Part shown: piece after piece, positions 43,657 to 55,027 of the stretch
Numbering within the stretch: the first letter of the stretch is position 1
Layout: each line of letters begins with the position of its first letter
NCBI RefSeq assembly: GCF_040958095.1
Contig: NC_091209.1
Location: forward strand, 3,533,232-3,597,231
Direction: 5' to 3'
DNA: 64,000 bases
Source: Procambarus clarkii
Lineage: Eukaryota > Arthropoda > Malacostraca > Decapoda > Cambaridae
Notes under the pieces: model-generated
The model's input: only the letters and a program-made list of their open reading frames with translations
Told to the model about the DNA's origin: nothing
Database searches by the model: none
Program-made: the position numbers and the translations under genes

Positions 43657-44783
43657 AAGTAAAGGGTAAAAGTACAGCACCTGGTGAAGATGGCGTCACC
43701 TACGACATACTCAATGCACTGTGTGAAGTGTCTGGGAATCCACTACTCCACCTGTTTAACAAGTCATAACTAAGTGGAGTGCTACCCACACAATGGAAAC
43801 ACGCAATAATTGTTCCCATACCGAAGCCCAATGACCCTGGTAATTACAGACCTATCAGTCTCGTGTCATGCACTTGCAACATGCTTGAAAGGATCATCCT
43901 AAACCGACTGTTGCACAAAATTGGCAGGCTAGGGGAGGGGGTCAATGGATTTGTTAAAGCACAGCAAATTGTATCGTTAATTATTTGGCTAATGACACGG
44001 CTAGGTACTCTATATTTGTTGACATCAAAGAAGCTTTCGACAAAGCACAGGGGATTGCGATCCTGGATGAGTCTCCCCTGGACAAGGGGAGACTCATGAA
44101 ATGGGTTGAAGACTACCTCACAGGGAGGAAAGCCAAGGTTTGCTTCAATGGAGCAGTCTCCAGAACAATGAATATGGAACTCGGGACCCCCAAGGAGGAG
44201 TCTTAAGCCCTACGTTATTCAATGTACTTATGAACGCCATTGCAAATATTGATTTTCCGGAAGGAACACAACAAGTGGGATATGCAGATGATGTTCTAAT
44301 ACAAGCTCCCACCTTTGGAAAAATTGAACAGTCCATTGAACTCCTCGGAAGGAAATGTATTGAGCTCGGTTTCACTCTCTCCACAAACAAAACGAAGGCA
44401 TACTCCCATCACAAGCGGAGAGCAAATGAAGAACTGCATGTTAATGGTGTAACACTTGAATGGGTTGACCACTATCGGTACCTTGGCGTCACTGTCGGCT
44501 CTAACAAGGGAAAGAAAGAGGAGCTCAATCAACCCATAGGAACATGCAAAAGTCGACTCAGGGCACTGAAAGATATGACCTGGAATGGACATGGAGCCTC
44601 TATTGCCGTGCTTAAAATGATGTACACAGCCTATGTGCGCTCCGTCATAGACTATGCCGCACCAGTTCTGTGCACCTACTCCCAAAGCGATATGAAAAGG
44701 CTTTAAAGCATTCAAAATGAAGCCATGACAATCATTCTTGGAGTTCCAAGAACTGTCAAAACGTCTAATCTACGAGAAGAGTT
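43657..44783 (+). pseudogene. I-clade LINE reverse transcriptase, broken
   Basis: Continues the element of 41264. Pieces: KGKSTAPGEDGVTYDILNAL (43661), WKHAIIVPIPKPNDPGNYRP (43797), YSIFVDIKEAFDKAQGIAIL (44010), GVLSPTLFNVLMNAIANIDF and the catalytic GYADDVLIQAP (about 44276-44310), YRYLGVTVGSNKGK (44476) and SVIDYAAPVLCTY (44641). Frameshifts occur near 43990 and 44195 and a stop at 44704. It is interrupted at GAGTT (44779-44783) by LINE-B and resumes at 53131. Confidence 0.85.
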
Positions 44784-45599
44784 CTCGTTGGTAAAATAAT
44801 AGCTAGGAAGACTGACTCTGGAAAAACTTATGTCATAACCACTGAAGCACACCTCACTTCTTTCCTGGATGACTGTGGGATATCAGCTGAATAACCAGAA
44901 CATAATTTGTAGTCTCACATACAACCAAAGTGTATTTAAGCTCTGCCTTTCCTTTCCAAAGGTTTTTATTTTTTATTTTTATTTTATTTTTTGTTTGTCA
45001 TCTTTGTCTGTTTTATACTCTTAATTATTTGGTCTTAGTTAATCCCCTTGTCACTAAACCTAGGGCTTTTTATTACCCTGTTTCTTAAAGTAACTTGGTA
45101 TTTGTTTCTTATAATCATTTATTGGAATTAATTAACAGTATAATTGTTTATAAAAGCATCTACCTCAGTATCTTAGTAAAATTTTCCACATGAATATACT
45201 CTCACCCTGTTTATTTTTACACTTAGATTTATATTAGAGTAAATTTCAAGATTTAATTAGATTTACATGTCATCTTTTTTTTCTTTTCTTTTTTTCTCTC
45301 GGAATTATCTATTTGAGCTCACTGTTTTCTTAGGTTCATACCAATTATAGGATTTTAATTAACCATTACTAAGCTAATTATCTTCAAGATCATTTTTTTC
45401 TGATTATTATTTTTCTTATTATTTTTTATTTTACATTTATATTGTCAGTCTCTACTGATTTTTTGTTTTTTATTTTATGTAACTTCTGTGTCCTCCCTGG
45501 CTATCTATTGGATCTTTATTTTACTTCTAAATTGTTACTATTTTATTGTATTTGCTTTTATTCTTGTGTTTTGCTTTATCGTGATCCCTCTGCATCTCT
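44784..45599 (+). pseudogene. LINE-B ORF1 C-terminal end and inter-ORF spacer
   Basis: 44790-44895 reads GKIIARKTDSGKTYVITTEA then a DDCG block and stop, matching the end of LINE-A ORF1 at 46555-46664. The rest, to 45599, is a T-rich spacer upstream of ORF2. LINE-B is 5'-truncated within ORF1. Confidence 0.65.
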
Positions 45600-46468
45600 A
45601 TGCACACTGATATTGATCCTGATCAAAATCTTCTGTCTCATATCTATACCAACCAGCACATTGATCATCATTATTGCAAGTATTTCACAGCACACCAGGC
45701 TAAAAACAAACTCCAAAATAGTACCTGTCTATCAGTTTATAACCAAAATGTTAGATCACTTGGTAAACATTTTGACGATTTAAATGCATTACTCACAGCA
45801 CTAGGTACTACCTTATCGTTCATTATTTTAACAGAAACTTGGCTAAATAAAGACTATACCCAACTCTACAACTTAGCTGGTTATAAAGCCATTCATAACT
45901 GTAGGCCTAAAAAAGGTGGTGGCACAGCTATATATTACCGACATACATTTATCTGCAACAGTGTTATTAGTGACAGAGATGACTACTGTGAATATACTTT
46001 TGCTCAGTTTACAATTAAATCCCTTAAATCCTCTTTGACTATTGGAGCCATCTATAGATTTCCCAATACTAACATAGCTTCTTTCTCAGACAACCTAAGG
46101 AATCTTATTATAAACAACAATCTCAACAAAAACCACATCATTCTGGGAGGAGACTTTAATATTGACCTGGGTCAACAAAATTGCCCTCAAATTGACTATT
46201 TCCTTAACAGCATGAACTCCTGTATGCTAATCCCCACAATCACCAAACCTACCCAAGTCACTCAAACATCAGCCACTACCTTGGACCACATATGGACAAA
46301 CATAACAGCTCCAATTGTATCAGGTATAATCTACGACAGAACAACTGACCACTATCCTACCTTTCTCATAGCGAACATGGACATAACACCACCAAAAAGC
46401 AAGAAAATTTCATTTAGACTACACAGTGAATCAGCTTTAGGCAATCTTACAGATGCACTTCACAATAT
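45600..46468 (+). pseudogene. LINE-B ORF2 apurinic-type endonuclease (EEP), split
   Basis: Starts MHTDIDPDQNLLSHIYTNQ. EEP motifs: YNQNVRSLGKHF, FIILTETWLNK, GGGTAIYYRH, IGAIYRFPNTNI, IILGGDFNIDLGQ, TTLDHIWTN and TTDHYPTFLI. This domain nicks the target to start reverse transcription. The frame is cut after LTDALHNI by LINE-A and resumes at 50544 with NWDSEFNNTHDI. A continuing frame into LINE-A (to 46664) makes a chance fusion. Confidence 0.88.
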
Positions 46469-46469
46469 A

Positions 46470-46664
46470 TGTCTGACCAGGTGCAGGCAAAATCTCTTTT
46501 TTAAACTGCGTGGCTTCTGCAAAAATTCCCCTACAATTAAACACTGTTTTGTGCGAGATGGTAAAATTATAGCTAGGAGGACTGACACTGGAAAAACCTA
46601 TTCAATAACCACAGAAGCTCACCTTAATTCTTTCCTCAGTGACTGTGGGTTAGCTGCTGTATAG
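46470..46664 (+). pseudogene. LINE-A ORF1, C-terminal end
   Basis: It reads RCRQNLFFKLRGFCKNSP, HCFVRDGKIIARRTDTGKTY, EAHLNSFLSDCGLAAV and stop. It is in frame with the upstream LINE-B endonuclease, which is a coincidence of the insertion. LINE ORF1 proteins bind element RNA; too little remains here to name the domain. Confidence 0.6.
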
Positions 46665-47184
46665 CCTGAATTCAGATTATAATCTCATATAACTACCTTT
46701 GTGTACTCTAGCTCTGCCTTTCCCTTCAAAAGGTTTTAACTTTAGTTTAAAAAAGAAAAAAAAATAATAAAAAGAATAATATTGTCATCTTTATTATTGT
46801 CTTTTTTTTTTTTCTTTTTACTCCCATGTTCCATAGTACACTGGCTTTGCCTGTGTCCTCTAGTATTAACTTCATTATCCAATGTTCCTGAGTGTATCTC
46901 TATTTAAACTACCTCAGTTTGTTTTAGTGTAACTTTAGTATTCAATTATAGTGTACTTATAATAGTATAGTAAGCAAGCTTATTATCTTATAGATTTCAT
47001 AATTGTTTTTTTTTTTTTTTTTTTTTTACTTTTTTGGTCATCTATTGTTATTAATTATTCTAGTTAATTTTTTACATTCCTAGTTCCCATTAAGTTTTTT
47101 TTTCTTTTTACTTAAAATTACCATTAAGTTTATTTTACTTTAGAATTTTTAATCTGCATTTTTCTTTGTTTTCTATTTTGTAAT

Positions 47185-48855
47185 TTGCCATTCTTACCTT
47201 GTTTTCCTGCAATCAGCCTTTTTATGCAGACAAGTATAGACCCAGAACTAAACCTCTTATCCACTATCTATGACAATCATCACTTCAATGATCAAAATTG
47301 CAGATATTTTACAGCACATGATGTAAACAATGTATTAACAGATAATCTCAATATCTCTGTAATCAACTTGAACGTTAGATCCCTAGGTAAACACTTCGAT
47401 GATGTTAGTGCCTTGATTGAAACTATTGACAACAAATTCTCTTTTATTATACTTACTGAAACGTGGTTGAAAGAGGATAATACTCTACTCTTTAACATGC
47501 CTAACTACTCGGCAATTCACAACTGTCGTCAAATGCAGAGAGGTGGTGGTACTGCTCTTTACTACCACCAAGAACTAACATGCTTAAAAATAATTAGAAC
47601 TAGAGACTGCTGTGGGGAGTATATCTTCGCCAGTTTCAGAGTCAAGGGTGCCGAGTCTGTCCTGTCTGTGGGTGCAGTCTATAGAATTCCTAACACTGAT
47701 GTGTCTGAATTCAACTCAAACCTTAGAAATCTAATACTAGATAACAGATTGAACAAAAACCATCTAATTATCGCAGGGGACTTTAATATTGACCTCTGCG
47801 AGCCTGAACACCCTACTGCTGTTAGCTTCCTCAACTGTATGAATTCCTGCTTCCTCATACCCTTAATCACTAGACCAACTAGAATCACTGATAGTACTGC
47901 TACGACTCTAGATCACATCTGGACCAACATAACCTCTCCGCTTACTTCAGGTATAATCACCGATAGCACTACAGACCATTACCCCACATTTCTCTTAACT
48001 AACATTAGCAAACCACCTCTAGAGACAAGGGAGTTAAGCTTTAGGCTGCACAATGAAACTGCTATAAACAATTTTATAACTGCTGCTGATAATGTCAACT
48101 GGGAGTCCGAGTTAGGTAACATAGGGGACATCAACCTAGCAGTGAAATCTTTTCTACAAACAACTCTTAGCCTTTATAACACCCACTGTCCTATGCTTAC
48201 AAAACAAGTCACAAGCAAAAGACTTAACAATCCTTGGCTTACAAAGGGAATACTTAAATCCATTAACAAAAAACACGACCTTGAGAAGAAGTATAGGCTA
48301 GGAACAGTCTCCAAAGAATTCTCAAAGAATTACTCGTTATTGCTATCAAAAATAATTAGACGAGCCAAAACTAAATACTATGAAGATAAATTTACCCAAA
48401 TAAAGAGCAACATTAAAAAAACTTGGAGCACAATTTCACAAATATTGGGATCAAAGAAGATTTTAAATAACAAACCAACACTCCTTTCCAATAACGTTGG
48501 TCAGCTTTCAGCCTCTGATTCTGCTATTGAGTTCAATAGGTTCTTCTCTTCCATTGGGTCATCCCTTGCAAATGATATTCCATCTTCCTGTACTGATGTT
48601 AAGGACTATCTTACAGGTAACTATCCACAGTCTCTGTACCTAAAGCCTACTAGTTCCACTGATGTCAATGAAATAATCCTTTCCCTTAAAACCAAGTCTA
48701 GTGCCCTCGAGGAGATACCAACTTTAATTTACAAAAAAGCCTCCAGATCTCTAGCCCCTGCTATTGCATTGCTCTTCAACAAGTCACTTGAACTCCAAAC
48801 CTTTCCTGACATTCTAAAAAAAAGCAAGAGTAACCCCTGTCTACAAATGTGGTGA
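47185..48855 (+). pseudogene. LINE-A ORF2 first part: endonuclease and RT start
   Basis: The likely true start is MQTSIDPELNLLSTIYDN at 47227, parallel to LINE-B. EEP motifs: INLNVRSLGKHF, FIILTETWLKE, GGGTALYYHQ, VGAVYRIPNTDV, IIAGDFNIDLC, TTLDHIWTNI and TTDHYPTFLL. The linker and early RT follow, ending KSLELQTFPDILKK. The frame is lost at an A8 run (48816-48823) by one extra base relative to LINE-B and continues in the next frame to 50167. Apart from this, the ORF2 of about 980 residues looks whole. Confidence 0.88.
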
Positions 48856-50167
48856 TCTCACTGATGTTAACAACTATAGACCTATATCAATCCTGCCTAA
48901 CTTGTCAAAAATATTCGAAAAGCTAATCTACAAGCAGCTTTACTCTTTTCTAGCCAAACACAATATACTTAGCTCTTGTCAATATGGCTTCAGACCCAAA
49001 AAAAGCACTAACGATGCACTTATTAGTATGATTAACGTAATTCACGCAGCGCTTGATAAAAAGGAGTTTCCTGTTGGGTTATTTGTGGACCTGCGTAAGG
49101 CTTTTGACACTGTCAACCATCAAAACCTTCTTCTTAAATTACATCATTATGGAGTCAGAGGACACTCCCTGCAATACCTCAAATCTTATCTTACTGACAG
49201 GCTCCAGTATGTTTCTGTGAATAATACAATTTCTCCCACCCTACCCATCAACATTGGTGTTCCTCAGGGCAGCATACTTGGCCCTCTCCTCTTTCTCATC
49301 TACATTAATGACCTTCCAAATGCCTCCCAACACCTCAAACCAATTCTATTTGCTGACGACACAACCTTCATTTACTCCAGTCCTGACCCCCTTGCTCTAA
49401 ATGCCACAGTAAATACTGAGCTAGAGAAAGTCCATCTTTGGCTAACTGCCAACAAACTCACCCTTAACATTGACAAAACGTTTTATATTCTGTTTGGCAA
49501 TAAATCCTCTAATCAGATAAATCTCAAAATAAACAACACCCAAATTTGTAACAAATTAGATGGCAAATTCCTTGGCGTTCTCATCGACCACAAGCTGAAT
49601 TTCCAGGGTCACATTCTAAATATATCAAAAAAAGTTTCAAAAACTGTTGGCATTCTTTCTAAGATCAGATATTATGTACCCCGCCCTGCCCTGGTTACTC
49701 TCTATTACTCCCTCATCTATCCATACCTCAACTATGGTATTTGTGCTTGGGGTTCTACTACCCAAAATCATTTACGTCCTCTCATTACCCAACACAAAGC
49801 TGCTATTAGGACAATAACCAACTCTGGCCCCAGACATCACTCGGTACCCTTACTCAAATCTCTGAATATGTTAGATATTAAGTCACTGCACATTCTCTCT
49901 TGTGTATTATACATATATAAAACGCTGAACTGTAATGCCAATCCTGACCTCAAAAGCTTCATTGAAGGTTGTAACAGAACCCATGAGCACCACACCAGGA
50001 ATAAATACAGTTTTGATATTCCTAGAGTACGACTTAATCAAACTAGAAATGCTCTACAAATCAAGGGACCCAGAATGTGGAATGACCTTCCCAACCATGT
50101 TAAAGACTGTCCCTCTCTCAACCAGTTTAAGATAAAAACTAAACAATACCTAATAAATTCCCTGTAA
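48824..50167 (+). pseudogene. LINE-A ORF2 second part: reverse transcriptase
   Basis: Continues after the A8 frameshift (ATG-led part 48902-50167, 421 residues). RT motifs: NNYRPISILPNLSKIFEKLI, YGFRPKKSTNDALI, VGLFVDLRKAFDTVNHQNLL, VPQGSILGPLLFLIYI and the catalytic FADDTTFIYSSPD. The C-terminal region reads IPRVRLNQTRNALQIKGPRM. Nearly the same protein as 39165-40304. It uses nicked target DNA as primer to copy the element RNA. Confidence 0.9.
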
Positions 50168-50543
50168 CCCACCTCACTCCTTTATTGTCAACCCATGTCT
50201 GTTATTTTATTTTATTATTATTATTTTTTTTTTTTTTAATCAACACTGTTTGTCAACCTATTGTATTTGTGCTGCTTTTTCAGTCATGTTCCCCCTTTTT
50301 TTATCTTTATTTGTATTTGTTTTCAACACTTTTTATTCTTTATGCTCAATTAGTATTAAGTTCTAGATATTAATGTTTTTCTTGCCCGAAACGCATTGCG
50401 TAATAGTGGCTTTAGGCATTGTATGTACTAGCTCTATCTATATATCAATCCATTAATGTAACATCACTTGTATGTATGTACCTTACCTGAATAAACATAT
50501 TTATTTATTTATATTTATTATTATATTTATTTTATTTATTTAT
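50168..50543 (+). repeat. LINE-A 3' UTR, hairpin and tail
   Basis: After the ORF2 stop comes an A/T-rich UTR, the hairpin CCCGAAACGCATTGCGT at 50385 with the conserved TAGTGGCTTTA downstream, and a tail of TTTA/TTA repeats (about 50498-50543). Very similar to the tail piece at 59730-60160. Confidence 0.85.
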
Positions 50544-52617
50544 AATATTAACTGGGATTCTGAATTCAATAATACCCATGATATAAATTCATTAGCTAAC
50601 CTCTTCCTCTCCAAAACTCTAAGCCTCTACAACCTTCATTGTCCCCTTCTTACCAAGCAAGTAACTGACAAAAGATTAAACAATCCATGGCTCACTAGTG
50701 GCATTCTCAACTCAATCAACAAGAAACATGAATATGAAAAGAAACTTAGGATTGGCCTAGTTTCAAAGGAAGTAGCTAAAAGGTACTCATCAATGCTTAC
50801 CAGTATCATAAGAAAGGCAAAACTTGCATATTATGTGAATAGATTCAATGAAGCAAAAGGCAACATGAAAAGCACTTGGAAAACAATCTCTAGTATCCTA
50901 GGAACTAAACAACACTCACATAACCAAATAAAACTACAAGGATGGGGATATGCCGTCAACTGATTTAGAAATGGCAAATTAATTTAATAGTTTCTTTTCA
51001 TCAGTTGGTGCTAATCTTGCCAGTAGAATCCCACAGACTCAGACACATATTAACACATATCTCTCAGGCAGCTATCCAAACTCTCTTCTCCTTTCACCAA
51101 TCAGCCCGGCAGATGTTGTGTCCATCATACACTCTCTAAAAACCAAGGCAGGGAACACCAGTGAAATTCCGTCCATTGTGTACAAGAGAGCCTCCCATGC
51201 CCTTGCCCCACCCATAGCACTACTGTTCAACAAATCTATAGAGTGTCACACCTTCCTTGATATCCTCAAAAAAGCAAGAGTAACGCCAGTCCATAAAGGA
51301 GGCAATCCGGCGGACATAAAGAATTATAGACCAATATCAAATCTACCCATTCTAGCAAAAATATTTGAAAAAATTATTTACAAACAGCTCTATTCCTACC
51401 TCGTAAAATTCGACATACTCAGCCCCTGCCAGTTTGGCTTCCGGTCCCAAAAGAGCACCAACGATGCAATCATTAGTCTCCTTGACGTTATCTACTCACC
51501 CCTTGACAAAAATGAGCTTCCGATTGGACTCTTCATTGACCTAAGAAAAGCCTTTGATACTGTTAATCACAACCACCTCTTACTTTAACTCCAGCATTAT
51601 GGAATCCGAGGCCTTGCCCTTGACTACATCCGATCCTATCTTAGTGACAGACACCAATATGTAACCATCAATGATACAACTTCTTCCACTCTACCAATTA
51701 CCGTTGGAGTGCCACAGGGCAGTATCTTAGGACCTTTTCTATTTCTTATATATATAAACGATCTGCCTAATGTCTCTAATATTCTCAAACCTATATTGTT
51801 TGCTAACGATACTACCCTTATCTATTCAGACCTCAACCCACATACACTAAATAATGTTGTGAATAATGAATGAAAAAAAGTCCACTTATGGATGTCAACG
51901 AACAAACTAACATTAAACATCGAAAAGGCTTACTACATCTTATTTGGAAGCAAATCATCAAATGCAATTCAGCTACAGATAGACAACATTAACATTAGTA
52001 ATAAAAATGATGGCAAGTTTCTTGGCCTATTCCTAGACAAGAGACTCAACTTCAGCACCCACATTCAACACATAACTAAGAAAGTCTCTAAAACAGTTGG
52101 TATACTCTCCAAAATCAGATATTATGTTCCTAACTCTGCTCTCCTCTCACTATATTATGCACTAATCTACCCCTATCTTAATTATGGTATCTGTGCATGG
52201 GGGTCTACCACTGCAAACCACCTTAAGCCCATCATCACACAGCAAAAATCTGCTATCAGAATAATAACTAACTCTGCTTTCAGACAACACTCAGCTCCCT
52301 TGTTTAAATCCCTAAACTTGCTAAATATTAATTCCCTCCACACATTCTCTTGTGTCAACTACATTTACAAAACCCTGTTCTTAAATGCAAACCATGCTCT
52401 GAAACTCTCCCTGGACAGATGTAATAGGACCCATTATCACCACACCAGAAATAAATATCTCTTTGATATCCCCAGGGTCAAACTTAATCTGTGTAAACAC
52501 TCTATGCAAATTAAGGGACCTAGTCTATGGAACTCACTCCCTAGTGAATTGAAAAACTGTAAAACTTTTGCCTTATTTACAAGCAAAACCAAAAAGTACC
52601 TAATTTCATCTTCTTAG
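50544..52617 (+). pseudogene. LINE-B ORF2 remainder: linker and reverse transcriptase, broken
   Basis: Continues from 46468 with NWDSEFNNTHDINSLANLFL. Pieces: 50544-50963 (linker), 51118-51588 (NYRPISNLPILAKIFEKIIY, GLFIDLRKAFDTVN) and 51892-52617 (thumb and C-terminus, VSKTVGILSKIRYYVPNSAL, IPRVKLNLCKHSMQIKGPSL). Lesions: stops at 50961 and 50989, TAA at 51586, the catalytic FADD changed to FAND (51801), and TGA at 51871. Dead. Confidence 0.88.
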
Positions 52618-53130
52618 TTTCCTACACTAAGCTTTAAATTTGCTCTGTACCTAGTGTTACCCAATCTCCTAATTTTTATGTAGTATCAAACAACCTTATC
52701 ATTGTGTTCATTGCTGTCTTCTTTTATGTGCTAGCCATATGCTGTATTGTGACTACCAATTTTTGTCAACTACCATTCAAGCTGTCACTGCAATCAATCT
52801 TATATTGTTTCTGCTGTATTGTGCCTACCAATTTTTGTCAACTACCATTCAAGCTGTCATTGCAATCAATCTTAGCTACCTATGTGCTTTAATTTACTGT
52901 ACCTACAATTTTCTCTCATCTTCTTTTTTTCATTCCATGCAATCTGTTATCATTTTTTTGTCTATAATTTTTGCAAGTATTTACCTCCTTAAATTTTTCT
53001 TAGATTAAGGACCTGCCCGAAACGCTGCGCGTACTAGTGGCTTTACAAGACTGTAATTACCATATTACGTATCCTCACATTCCCAATGTACATTCTTGTA
53101 TATGCATAAATAAATAAATAAATAAATAAA
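52618..53130 (+). repeat. LINE-B 3' UTR, hairpin and (AAAT)n tail
   Basis: Contains an internal tandem duplication (two gtcaactaccattcaagctg blocks near 52767 and 52838), the hairpin CCCGAAACGCTGCGCGT at 53016 and (AAAT)n at about 53107-53130. Confidence 0.85.
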
Positions 53131-54320
53131 GAGTTGTCCCTCCACAGTGTTAAAAGTAGAATTAAGGAGCTGAATGCTAATTTTAAGCTTACAATTAGGA
53201 TAGCCAGAGATCCCCATTACAATGATATTGCTAAGAAAAAACGAGCTCTGTGCTACTTTTAGGGGGAAACAGGAGAAGCAATAAAATGGCATCACAGATC
53301 AGTCTGCTTCCTCGAAGAGCTTCACCTGCTTGAGCAAGCCCGTGAGCTCCTGCCTGTAGACAGGTTACCTCCCTGGGAGGATGACTCATGCAAGATCATG
53401 CATGTATTGAGAACTATGCCTCTTCAACGCAAGCAGAGCTAACTGCGATTGTTATGGCGTTAAGGTTTCTTGGACGAAACACTAATGGTGCAGTGATTTG
53501 CACCGATTCAAAAGCAGCACTGCAAAGCCTAAGTAAAAATCGGGCAGAAAATCTTGCAATAGTCGCTGAAATTAAGAGAGCTGTGAGAGTACTTACCAAT
53601 CAGGGAAGAGTCATCAAGTTTCTGTGGATCCCCTCCCATGTTGGAATATGTGGGAATGAACGAGCAGATGTGCTGGCTGCTGAAGGCGTTGAAGGAGACC
53701 ATATTGAATACTTCATACCCAAGACTCTACTACAAATTAGAGGTACTGTCAGGCAACATCACCGTGACAAGGTAACTACTGAGGAAATGAGGATAGAAGC
53801 ACAAACCAGTGAATCTGTACGATGGTACAACGTGGTTGCAGCTGGCAATCCCAGTCATTATGGCCGAAGAGGAGGACGACGAGGGAGAGAATCAGTAATA
53901 GTGAGAATCCGTCTTGGATACAAATATCCATGGAGATATGGAATGGAAACAACAATTGATCAATGAAGTTGTAGAATCTGTGGTGACAGTGATGGACACC
54001 GCCTTGAACACTATCTACGTGAATGTGAACACCCGAGAGAAATCAGAACTATGTGTAGAATAATAAACCCCACATTGTTTGAGTTAGGAAAACACTATTT
54101 GTCAAATATTGATACTGTTCTTAAAAAGCACGTACACAATACATACACACATATAATAATAATGAAGCCTATACTCTATACTATTACAATCAGGTTGCAC
54201 TCCAACACCATCAGAACTCTATCATCAGCTTATCAAGTGGCATCCTATCTTCTGATTCCCCACCTGATACTATCAACCTCCTCAAGTTGATCAAGTCTAC
54301 ATACACTGTTGCACCATCAG
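53131..54320 (+). pseudogene. I-clade LINE: RNase H and C-terminal zinc finger
   Basis: Continues the element of 43657. SRIKELNANFKLTIRIARDP (53155) is the RT-RNase H linker. RNase H lies in 53388-53966: STQAELTAIVMALRFLGRN, ICTDSKAALQSLS, FLWIPSHVGICGNERADVLA; the first Asp region is degraded. After a stop at 53964 a zinc finger follows (CRICGDSDGHRLEHYLREC). It differs clearly from the reverse I-clade copy at 41590, so the two are different families. The end is not sharp. Confidence 0.8.
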
Positions 54321-55027
54321 CAAGAGAATATATATATGTATCTATAAATGTGTACAAAGAAAATCAGCATGTGAATGCAATAACATATATCAGTATAAAT
54401 GTTCCTTGATACACAACAATGATCAATCGATCACTCTATCAGTCCTAGAACACATACATCTGTAGGTAACCCAGCCTACGACTGTAACTCTAAACTTCAG
54501 TATAAAACACTCCTTGACATAATAATGCAAACAATCACTCACCTCTCACTGCGTCTTGCACGCTAATGACAACCAAACACTATCAAGTCCCTACAAGTAA
54601 TCCACCAGAACTTCCCTTCCACCTCTGGAAGTTCACTACCCTGATATCTTTAGGTTCTTCCGGGTTTAACTACCAGGATCCTGTGCAGCTCCTCCAGGCT
54701 GCTACCATGAAGTTACGTTGAGCAACTACGGTGCTTCACCCTTCTGCTAGGGTCCTCCACAGCTCTCCTGGTTGCTACACCATGAAGTTCCCTCGAGCAA
54801 CTATGGTGCTTCACCACCTCTACAGAAGCAGGTGACACTCCTCTTCACTGCTTCTCCTCACAGCTCGAGGCCCTCGCCTCCACTACCTTGGAGTCTCATC
54901 AACTACTTCATCTGTGCTGGCTTCGAAGTTCTCAGCAACTTCTTCCCCAAAGACAAACCTGCAACCCATCGACACTCCAATAAAAATGTTTCCCCTTAAA
55001 CAACTAAACAAAAAATAACCACACAAT
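54321..55027. other. Unassigned sequence with an imperfect 84-bp duplication
   Basis: No recognised protein. Two copies of a motif around ccatgaagtt, gagcaacta, ggtgcttcacc lie at about 54704-54740 and 54780-54815. It may be LTR or UTR sequence of an unidentified element. Confidence 0.35.

Larger units (their letters stand above)
46469..50543 (+). mobile_element. LINE-A, nearly complete copy inside LINE-B
   Basis: Target duplication AATAT at 46464-46468 and 50544-50548. Contains the end of ORF1, a T-rich spacer with long T runs near 46800-47030, ORF2 (endonuclease plus RT), a 3' UTR with the hairpin at 50385-50413 and a TTTA-rich tail. It is 5'-truncated in ORF1. This is the most complete LINE in the window and probably the youngest in this nest. 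Confidence 0.9.
44784..53130 (+). mobile_element. LINE-B, near full length at 3', inserted in I-clade LINE and split by LINE-A
   Basis: Target duplication GAGTT at 44779-44783 and 53131-53135. It holds the last codons of ORF1 (about 44790-44895), a spacer, ORF2 endonuclease (45600-46468), a LINE-A insertion (46469-50543), the rest of ORF2 (50544-52617), a 3' UTR with the hairpin at 53016 and an (AAAT)n tail to 53130. A reverse copy at 55028-58057 reads straight through the LINE-A insertion point. Confidence 0.9.
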
